From: Ferdinandcohnia sp047238305
GTDB taxonomy: Bacteria; Bacillota; Bacilli; Bacillales; Bacillaceae_L
NCBI RefSeq assembly: GCF_047238305.1
Contig: NZ_JBDFMO010000001.1
Coordinates: 2,046,001 to 2,110,000, forward strand
DNA: 64,000 nt
Direction: 5' to 3'
Shown: in pieces, positions 58,415 through 64,000 of the stretch
Numbering within the stretch: the stretch's first letter is position 1
How the letters are laid out: each line of letters opens with the position of its first letter
Translations under genes and position numbers: made by a program
Notes under the pieces: generated by a model
The model's input: the letters and a program-made list of their open reading frames with translations, nothing else
What the model was told of the DNA's origin: nothing
Database searches by the model: none

Positions 58415-59473
58415 ATGCATTTTATACAAATTGGCTCGCTAGCCATTATGACAAAATGGGTCCTACTTGGAGTAGGATTAATAATAGGGCTTCTCGTTGC
58501 ACGTTTCTGGTTATCGAAAACACAATCGAAAGCAATAACCAAGACGGTTCTAAACTTACTCACTAACGGTATTTTCATTGGTTTTTTATCGTGGAAAGGA
58601 AGTTTAATCCTTCTTGAACCAAAACTCGTTATGAAAAGTCCAATGTCCTTACTGTATTTTACAGGTGGTACGAAAGGTTTTGTAATTGCATTCGTAATTA
58701 CAATACTCTATTTTCTGTATCATATGAAAAAGGGTACTGTTCACCCAATACTATTTATTCGTTCCATTCTAATTATGAGCTTCACAACCTTGATGATCTA
58801 TGATTTACTTGCATTATTTTGGTTGCAGGAACAGATAGTCCTCCATTTTATAAAATCAATGAGTGCATTCTTTCTTTTATTGTTGACATTCTATTATAGA
58901 GGACAACAGAAAAAGGAAGTGTTTCATTTGTTTAAAAAGACAGCACTCATTGTGGGTTTAACAGGGCTTATCGTGTGGACCATCAATAGCAATATTTCAT
59001 TCGCAACACCAAAAGAAGAGGTAGAAACAATCGAACAAAAAGTAGGGATATCCGAAGGTCAACTGGCACCTGATTTTACCTTGAAAACAATAAATGGAGA
59101 AGAATTGAAGCTTTCAACGTTTAGGGAAAAGAAAGTCATTTTAAATTTTTGGGCGAGCTGGTGCCCACCTTGTAAAGCAGAAATGCCACATATGCAGGAG
59201 TTTTATGTAGAAAATAAAGATTCCAATGTAGTTCTTTTATCCGTTAATTTAACAACCGCGGAGAAAAAGAGTTCGGATGTAGAGAAGTTTGTAGAGGACT
59301 ACGAGCTCACCTTTCCTGTCATGCTTGATGAGAAAGGGGATATCGGACAAACCTATCAGGCCTACGCCATTCCAACGAGTTATTTAATTGATTCCAAAGG
59401 CGTCGTTCGGAAAAAAATAGTAGGACCAATGGATAAAGAAATGATGAACGGGTTAATCAATAGCGTTAAATAG
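58415..59473 (+). CDS. Membrane-anchored thioredoxin-like protein (TlpA/ResA type) with large membrane domain
   Basis: 352 residues. About six hydrophobic helices in 1-200, then a TlpA-like thioredoxin domain (about 215-352): APDFTLKTINGEELKLSTF, active site NFWASWCPPCKAEMP, and the cis-Pro in AIPTSYLID. The thioredoxin part should lie outside the membrane and reduce or transfer disulfides in exported proteins or cytochrome c maturation. The membrane part is not the CcdA type that I know. GCCGGAGG precedes ATG 58415. Confidence 0.85.
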   Translation: MHFIQIGSLAIMTKWVLLGVGLIIGLLVARFWLSKTQSKAITKTVLNLLTNGIFIGFLSWKGSLILLEPKLVMKSPMSLLYFTGGTKGFVIAFVITILYFLYHMKKGTVHPILFIRSILIMSFTTLMIYDLLALFWLQEQIVLHFIKSMSAFFLLLLTFYYRGQQKKEVFHLFKKTALIVGLTGLIVWTINSNISFATPKEEVETIEQKVGISEGQLAPDFTLKTINGEELKLSTFREKKVILNFWASWCPPCKAEMPHMQEFYVENKDSNVVLLSVNLTTAEKKSSDVEKFVEDYELTFPVMLDEKGDIGQTYQAYAIPTSYLIDSKGVVRKKIVGPMDKEMMNGLINSVK

Positions 59474-59479
59474 CGGAAA

Positions 59480-59512
59480 AAGAAAAGTGAGTCAATCACT
59501 TTTCTTTTTTTC
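59480..59512. terminator. Bidirectional terminator
   Basis: GAAAAGTGA/TCACTTTTC with loop GTCAA, flanked by A residues and seven T. It overlaps the end of the convergent DUF1836 gene. Confidence 0.85.
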
Positions 59513-60079
59513 GCCCTGTTCACTTATTAACTCATCTACCAACGTTTCTGCAGCACGACGGTAAAATTGACTAGCTGTAATAAAGGATAATATCAAAAGC
59601 ACTTTTTTCAATTGTTGATCTGTAGTAGAGCCCATCTCTTCTGCTACATCCTTCATTTTGGTCTCAATGTCCCTTTTGAACTCATTCCCATTTTTACCAA
59701 AAAGGGCAAGATAACTTTTATAAAAATCCTCAAGGTTAAACTCTTCATCATCCATGACCCGTTGATTCACTGGATCAAGAGTCGCTCTTATATCATTGAT
59801 TGATATTCCACTTTTAAGTTGATAGATCAAGCTTAGTAAAATCAGATGATCCCTTGAATATTTCTTATTTTTAATTGGAATCAGCAATTTTCCTTTTGCG
59901 TAATTATTGATCATGGTTTTCGTGAGAATTTTTTCGTCCTCATTTCTTTTCGACGTGGTAAACGTATTTTCAAAGAGTTGGATGACTTGATCCATATATA
60001 AATCAATCTGTGGAATATCTTCTAAAAAGATATTTTTATCGATTTCTAACACTTTGAGTAAATCCTTCTCAATCTCCAC
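59492..60079 (-). CDS. DUF1836 protein
   Basis: 195 residues, all soluble. The N-terminal half (about 20-100) has the DUF1836 text DIPQIDLYMDQVIQLFENTF, LTKTMINNYAKGKLLIPIKNKKYSRDHLILLSLIYQLKSGISINDI, which looks like a MerR-type DNA-binding helix-turn-helix. The C-terminal half is helical. A transcriptional regulator is likely; target unknown. It is convergent with the gene at 58415. Confidence 0.85.
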   Translation of the reverse strand: MEIEKDLLKVLEIDKNIFLEDIPQIDLYMDQVIQLFENTFTTSKRNEDEKILTKTMINNYAKGKLLIPIKNKKYSRDHLILLSLIYQLKSGISINDIRATLDPVNQRVMDDEEFNLEDFYKSYLALFGKNGNEFKRDIETKMKDVAEEMGSTTDQQLKKVLLILSFITASQFYRRAAETLVDELISEQGEKKKSD

Positions 60080-60238
60080 TTAAACAACCTCATTTTCCAT
60101 TAATCTGTTATTTAGTTTACCTTATAACCACCAAGAAGTAAATCTTGACTATATGATATAATGCGTATATGATTATAAGTAGTATTGAAAACCATGTAAA
60201 GTGGTAACGCGAAAAAATAATGATAAGCGGGGATATAA

Positions 60239-60916
60239 ATGAAAATTGTATGCTTTGGTGATAGTTTAACAAGAGGTGTTTCCTTTGTGAAAGGTCGCAT
60301 GCGAATTTTAAAAGACAATTATCCAGCGTTTTTACAGCAATTTGCTTCTGATCATTTTACGGTTATGAATAAAGGTGTTTTTAATGATAACTCTGATTTA
60401 TTATTGTCACGTGTTGAGAAAGATGTGATAGCCGAACATCCGGATTTCGTGATTATAAATATTGGGGGTAATGACTGCAATTTTAAATGGGATGAAGTAG
60501 CTAAAAAACCCGAAGCAGAGCATCAACCCATTGTCCCGATTGAACGATATATAGAAAATCTAAAACAATTGATTCATAAAATCCAAGATTCGAATAGTAC
60601 ACCTATTTTGATGACATTGCCACCACTTGACCCTGTACGTTATTACAAGCTACTTGCTAAAACGTATGGGAGCTCCATTAGTCATTGGATCAGCCTTCAA
60701 GGAGGAATTGAGCACTGGCATGGCCTTTATAATCGAAGCATTAATAGCTTAGCTGAGCAATTAAATGTGCTAAAGATTGATGTACGTTCAGCTATGAAAC
60801 ATACAGGGGACTTACATGATTTTATAAGTGATGATGGCATTCATTTGACAGGTGAAGGCTATAAAACAATCAGTAATGAAGTCTTTAATTCATTATTAAA
60901 AAACGCAACGATTTAA
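60239..60916 (+). CDS. SGNH/GDSL-type hydrolase
   Basis: 225 residues with all four SGNH blocks: FGDSLTRG (Ser 9), a Gly in MNKGVFND, IGGNDCNF (Asn) and DGIHLTGEG (Asp-His) near 200. No signal peptide, so it is probably cytoplasmic. The family hydrolyses esters of lipids or acylated sugars. GCGGGG precedes ATG 60239. Monocistronic. Confidence 0.88.
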   Translation: MKIVCFGDSLTRGVSFVKGRMRILKDNYPAFLQQFASDHFTVMNKGVFNDNSDLLLSRVEKDVIAEHPDFVIINIGGNDCNFKWDEVAKKPEAEHQPIVPIERYIENLKQLIHKIQDSNSTPILMTLPPLDPVRYYKLLAKTYGSSISHWISLQGGIEHWHGLYNRSINSLAEQLNVLKIDVRSAMKHTGDLHDFISDDGIHLTGEGYKTISNEVFNSLLKNATI

Positions 60917-60945
60917 AATGCCTCCAGTACCGGAGGCATTTTTTC
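60916..60945 (+). terminator. Rho-independent terminator after the SGNH hydrolase gene
   Basis: AATGCCTCC/GGAGGCATT, short loop, then TTTTC. Confidence 0.88.
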
Positions 60946-61022
60946 TTTTTCACGTAGAATACATCGCGTGTATTGTGAAAACACTGTATATCAATGGACA
61001 TAAACGTAAGAGAAAGCTAAGA

Positions 61023-61232
61023 TTAACTATATTGAGTGGGGTCTTTAACCCCCACTCAATATAGTTAAAGCCTCCGGCGGATGCCACAGATTTTCAAAGG
61101 AAACTTTTCGAGCATAAGATCAAAGACTAAGAACGCCACGTCCTGTGGCAACGTCTTTGTGACCCACCTCGTGTAGGCCTAAAAAATCTGGGCGAAAATA
61201 CGCCAAGGCGCATTTGATTACATGAAAAAGAG
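61023..61232. repeat. Dispersed structured repeat, copy 1
   Basis: A 19-bp perfect hairpin (TTAACTATATTGAGTGGGG at 61023-61041 with its complement at 61050-61068) leads into a body, 61068-61232, that begins AAAGCCTCCGGCGGATGCCA and is about 85% identical to 63160-63313. Internal pairings: CAGATTTT (61087) with AAAATCTG (61183); AAAGAC...GTCTTT around GCCAC/GTGGC; AAATACGCC with GGCGCATTT at the end. Lies between the SGNH hydrolase and def genes; no open frame. Confidence 0.85.
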
Positions 61233-61241
61233 AAAAGGTAG

Positions 61242-61829
61242 ATGAAAAGAATGTACTATAAATCTGATTATATAATTACGATGAAGGATATTGTTCGTGA
61301 GGGACAGCCGATTTTAGCACAAAAAACGGAAGAGGTTCCTGTGCCATTATCTGAAGAAGACAAAGAATCCTTGATTAGCATGATGAATTATTTGAAAAAT
61401 AGTCAAGACCCTGAGCTTGCAAAAAAATACGGTTTACGACCAGGAGTTGGTTTATCAGCAAACCAAGTCGGTTTGGATAAGCGCATGTTTGTCACTTATT
61501 TTACAGACTTTGATGATACATTATATGAGTATCATATCGTCAATCCGAAAATTATCAGCCATTCTGTATCGATGACGTATTTGCCTGAAGGAGAAGGATG
61601 CCTTTCCGTTGATCGTCCAGTAGAAGGCTATGTACCAAGATATGAAAAAATTAAAATAAAAGCATTCGATATCAATGGGCAAGAGATTTCTCTTCGATTA
61701 AAAGGATATGCGTCCATCGTATTTCAACATGAAATGGACCATTTGAACGGAATCATGTTTTACGATCATATCAACAAAGAGAATCCATTTAAGTTACCAG
61801 AAAATGTGGCAATAAAAAGCTTATATTAA
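61242..61829 (+). CDS. def: Peptide deformylase (DefB-like)
   Basis: Removes the formyl group from nascent proteins with a metal ion. 195 residues with motif 1 GVGLSANQVG (most enzymes have GLAAPQ), motif 2 EGCLSVD (metal Cys) and motif 3 QHEMDHLNG (metal His pair). The C-terminal MFYDHINKENPF matches the YkrB (DefB) subgroup. I keep ATG 61242 with AAAAGG just upstream; a Met at about residue 14 (MKDIVREGQPIL) corresponds to the usual family start. Monocistronic; its leader contains the structured repeat. Confidence 0.9.
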   Translation: MKRMYYKSDYIITMKDIVREGQPILAQKTEEVPVPLSEEDKESLISMMNYLKNSQDPELAKKYGLRPGVGLSANQVGLDKRMFVTYFTDFDDTLYEYHIVNPKIISHSVSMTYLPEGEGCLSVDRPVEGYVPRYEKIKIKAFDINGQEISLRLKGYASIVFQHEMDHLNGIMFYDHINKENPFKLPENVAIKSLY

Positions 61830-61851
61830 AAATAAATGGAGGGGTTTGGCT

Positions 61852-63021
61852 TTGAAGTATAATTTTGATGAATCGATTAATCGATTACAGACGAACTCAG
61901 TGAAATGGGATGAGGTAGAAAACTTGTTTGGAGACAAAGAAATCCTTCCGATGTGGGTGGCTGATATGGATTTCAAATCACCACAGCCGGTCATTGACGC
62001 TTTAAAAAAGAGAGCAGATCACGGAATTTACGGGTATACAACAAGACCTGACTCCTATTATGAAGCAACAGTGGGGTGGATGAAGCGTCGCCATAATTGG
62101 ACGATAGAAAAGGAGTGGATTAGCTTTACACCTGGTGTCGTACCAGCACTTGGTATCATTGTCCAAAACTTTACAAATCCAGGAGATAAGATAATCATTC
62201 AACAACCCGTCTATTATCCCTTTATGAGTGTAATTGAAAAGAATGGTCGAGAAATTGTCAATAATCCGTTACGACTTGAAAATGGACGTTATTACATGGA
62301 TTTTGAGGACCTTGAGAAAAAGATTGATCCATCTGTAAAAATGATTATTATTTCAAATCCACACAATCCTGTCGGCCGAGTTTGGGAGAAGGATGAACTC
62401 ACAAAACTAGGAGAAATTTGTTTGAAGCACAATATACTGGTTGTTTCAGATGAAATTCACTTTGACCTTGTATATGAAGGAAATGTACATACCCCATTCG
62501 CATCCATATCTGAGGAGTTTGCCGGGCATTCGATAACATGCACTGCACCAAGCAAAACCTTTAATCTTGCAGGCTTGCAAACATCCAATCTGATTATTCC
62601 GAACCAAGACCTTCGTGAAAGCTTTCATAAAGCTCTCGAAGATCGTTTTATCGGCATGACCAACACATTTGGGGTACCTGCCTTAATCGCTGCATACGAG
62701 GAAGGAGAAGAATGGCTTGATCAGCTCCTTGTTTATTTAAAAGGGAATCTTGATTTTCTAAATGAGTATATCAAGTCGAACATCCCAGAGGTAAAAGTAA
62801 TTGAGCCAGATGCAACATACCTTGTGTGGCTTGATTGCCGTGCGCTTGGATTGGATGCAAAAAAACTAGAAGAAGTCATCCAAAAACAAGGAAAAGTCGC
62901 ATTTGATGAAGGGTATATTTTTGGAAAAGAAGGAGAAGGCTTCACCAGAATCAACATTGCCTGCCCACGGGCGTTGTTGGAAGAAGGCTTAAAAAGGTTT
63001 AGTCAGGCACTTAAAAAATAG
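61852..63021 (+). CDS. PatB/MalY-type PLP-dependent C-S lyase or aminotransferase
   Basis: 389 residues, fold type I PLP enzyme of the MalY/PatB group. Seen: LPMWVADMDFKSPQPV near 33, SNPHNPVGRVW, DEIHFDLVY (PLP Asp) and the PLP Lys in APSKTFNLAG. The group splits cystathionine or related thioethers (to pyruvate, ammonia and thiol) and some members act as aminotransferases. The start is TTG 61852 (MKYNFDES), 7 bases after GGAGGGG; the TTG at 61846 is too close to that site. Confidence 0.88.
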   Translation: MKYNFDESINRLQTNSVKWDEVENLFGDKEILPMWVADMDFKSPQPVIDALKKRADHGIYGYTTRPDSYYEATVGWMKRRHNWTIEKEWISFTPGVVPALGIIVQNFTNPGDKIIIQQPVYYPFMSVIEKNGREIVNNPLRLENGRYYMDFEDLEKKIDPSVKMIIISNPHNPVGRVWEKDELTKLGEICLKHNILVVSDEIHFDLVYEGNVHTPFASISEEFAGHSITCTAPSKTFNLAGLQTSNLIIPNQDLRESFHKALEDRFIGMTNTFGVPALIAAYEEGEEWLDQLLVYLKGNLDFLNEYIKSNIPEVKVIEPDATYLVWLDCRALGLDAKKLEEVIQKQGKVAFDEGYIFGKEGEGFTRINIACPRALLEEGLKRFSQALKK

Positions 63022-63029
63022 ATCATATA

Positions 63030-63066
63030 AAAAGCTTGAAGGCGCGAAACCTTCAAGCTTTTAACT
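63030..63066 (+). terminator. Rho-independent terminator after the PatB-like gene
   Basis: A perfect 13-bp stem AAAAGCTTGAAGG/CCTTCAAGCTTTT with loop CGCGAAA; the tail overlaps the first arm of the repeat copy 2 hairpin. Confidence 0.85.
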
Positions 63067-63313
63067 TTATTCAGCATACATCATCTTCTTTCTTAGTAAG
63101 AAATGTATGTTTAAGGTATTTAATTTGTGTAGTAGTTCAAATCTCGGCTGAATAAAGTTAAAGCCTCCGGCGGATGCCACGATTTTTCAAAGGAATTTTT
63201 TCGAGCAGTAAGATTAAAGACTAAAACCGCCACATCCTGTGGCAACGTCTTTATGACCCACTTCCTTTGGGCCTAAAAATCGGGCGCAAATACGCCAAGG
63301 CGTATTTGATTCT
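63061..63313. repeat. Dispersed structured repeat, copy 2
   Basis: TTAACTTTATTCAGC (63061-63075) pairs with GCTGAATAAAGTTAA (63147-63161), enclosing 71 bases, and leads into the body starting AAAGCCTCCGGCGGATGCCA. The internal stem is CGATTTTT (63180) with AAAAATCG (63275); AAAGAC...GTCTTT around GCCAC/GTGGC and AAATACGCC/GGCGTATTT are kept. Lies between the PatB-like and DUF4064 genes. Confidence 0.85.
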
Positions 63314-63316
63314 TTG

Positions 63317-63745
63317 TTAATATTCCGGATTAAATGTTTCTTTTTGCTTTCGGACGAGACATAGGATACCTGCAACTAAGTAAAGGATACTTGAGATAAT
63401 CGAGATAAGCACTGTTGCGAGTGCACTAAGCACAGCTACGATAATTAAAATAATCCCAGCTGCCTTTGGATGTTTATCACCTTTTAAAAGTACGAGTGAT
63501 ACAATTCCAAGAATAATAGCAAGAATCCCAACGATGATAAAATACCAGCCTCCTGCTGCAATCAAATCAGTCATGAATCCCATATCGACTCCTTCAAGCG
63601 CTGGGTCTGTAGCAGCCATGTTCTCCATTTCCTGCGTAAATGCATTATCGTCACTAAGACCTAAAAACATAAATCCAAATAAACTAATTAATGCAAAAAA
63701 ACAAGCTCCAATAATCGTTAACACAATTTCCCCTGTACGTTTCAT
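63317..63745 (-). CDS. DUF4064 membrane protein
   Basis: 142 residues: one N-terminal helix (about 8-30), an acidic exposed loop (about 32-60) and three helices in the C-terminal half (65-85, 93-110, 112-132), ending in a Lys/Glu-rich tail. The layout and FLGLSDDNAF, GWYFIIVGILAIILGI text fit DUF4064. GAGGAGG lies before the start on the minus strand. Function unknown. The remaining 63746-64000 is AT-rich and shows no gene. Confidence 0.8.
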   Translation of the reverse strand: MKRTGEIVLTIIGACFFALISLFGFMFLGLSDDNAFTQEMENMAATDPALEGVDMGFMTDLIAAGGWYFIIVGILAIILGIVSLVLLKGDKHPKAAGIILIIVAVLSALATVLISIISSILYLVAGILCLVRKQKETFNPEY

Positions 63746-64000
63746 AAGATGGTTTCCTCCTCGTAAAAAATGTTTCTTTTTGATTGTACTATAGAGTGTT
63801 TAGTATGCAATCCTTTTTTCCTAAACCTCTCCAAAAATGGAATTACCCTATTTACGAAAAGAATCGATAAAAGGTTTCAAAAAAGACGTGAAAAATAGTA
63901 AATGTATTGTAATATCATCCCATAGGATGTTAAAGGGATGATTTCAAAGGTGTTAAGAGAATATTAAAAAAATTTTGCAAATCGCAATCAATTTGTGTTA

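Overview
The window comes from the chromosome of a low-GC, endospore-forming Firmicute of the Bacillaceae (Bacillus, Neobacillus or Cytobacillus-like). The evidence is the gapA-pgk-tpiA-gpmI-eno glycolytic block, the secG-est-rnr-smpB-ssrA block, a complete spoVA-type sporulation operon, lutR-lutABC, and AGGAGG-type ribosome binding sites almost everywhere. The species cannot be named from the sequence alone. The tmRNA tag reads GKENNNFALAA.

Layout. 1-5960: glycolysis (gapA cut by the left edge). 6509-9985: secG, carboxylesterase, RNase R. 10231-10430: a broken DUF1657 gene. 10728-13806: a lactate set (lactate monooxygenase-like oxidase, L-lactate dehydrogenase, formate/nitrite-family channel). 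13911-16207: HIT protein, PP2C-like phosphatase, smpB and tmRNA. 16566-19164: MFS transporter, YitT-like protein, Gmad2 lipoprotein. 19372-23082: a seven-gene operon of spoVA-2mob type (DUF1657, YhcN/YlaJ lipoprotein, spoVAC, spoVAD, spoVAE, DUF1657, DUF421+DUF1657).

23605-36944 is the most interesting region. It has three transcription units around a DeoR-family regulator: a TIM-barrel isomerase-like enzyme, a TctCBA carboxylate transporter, an AEC transporter, a PdxA-family dehydrogenase, DhaK, DhaL, a second triosephosphate isomerase of the tetrulose-phosphate (EryH-like) type, RpiB/EryI-like isomerase, GlpX and transketolase. Read together they suggest import of a sugar acid, oxidative decarboxylation to a ketose (erythrulose or dihydroxyacetone), phosphorylation, isomerisation to erythrose-4-phosphate and entry into the pentose phosphate pathway. 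The PdxA homologue lacks the usual phosphate-contact residues and no DUF1537 sugar-acid kinase is present, so phosphorylation may follow rather than precede decarboxylation. Promoters, cre-like sites and helically phased GAAAATAAA repeats support common control.

37074-39354: cystine-type ABC transporter (tcyABC). 39432-40028: FMN reductase. 40148-43843: lutR and lutABC for L-lactate oxidation. 44052-48280: LytS/LytR-type two-component system, CstA (probable pyruvate transporter) and a 48-residue membrane protein, metabolically linked to the lactate genes. 48444-54465: HesB-like protein, DUF438 hemerythrin/PAS protein behind an FNR-type box, small proteins, DUF1284, DUF1646, and an ECF sigma factor with its anti-sigma factor. 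54603-58195: MarR regulator with an MMPL/RND exporter. 58415-63745: thioredoxin-like membrane protein, DUF1836, SGNH hydrolase, peptide deformylase, PatB-like lyase, DUF4064.

The non-coding DNA is unusual. Three unrelated tandem arrays with a 20-21 bp period each sit just behind a terminator (6040, 50161, 58261). A dispersed element of about 165 bp occurs twice (61068 and 63160); both copies carry a leading hairpin and internal stems with compensatory base changes, which points to a conserved folded RNA or DNA element.
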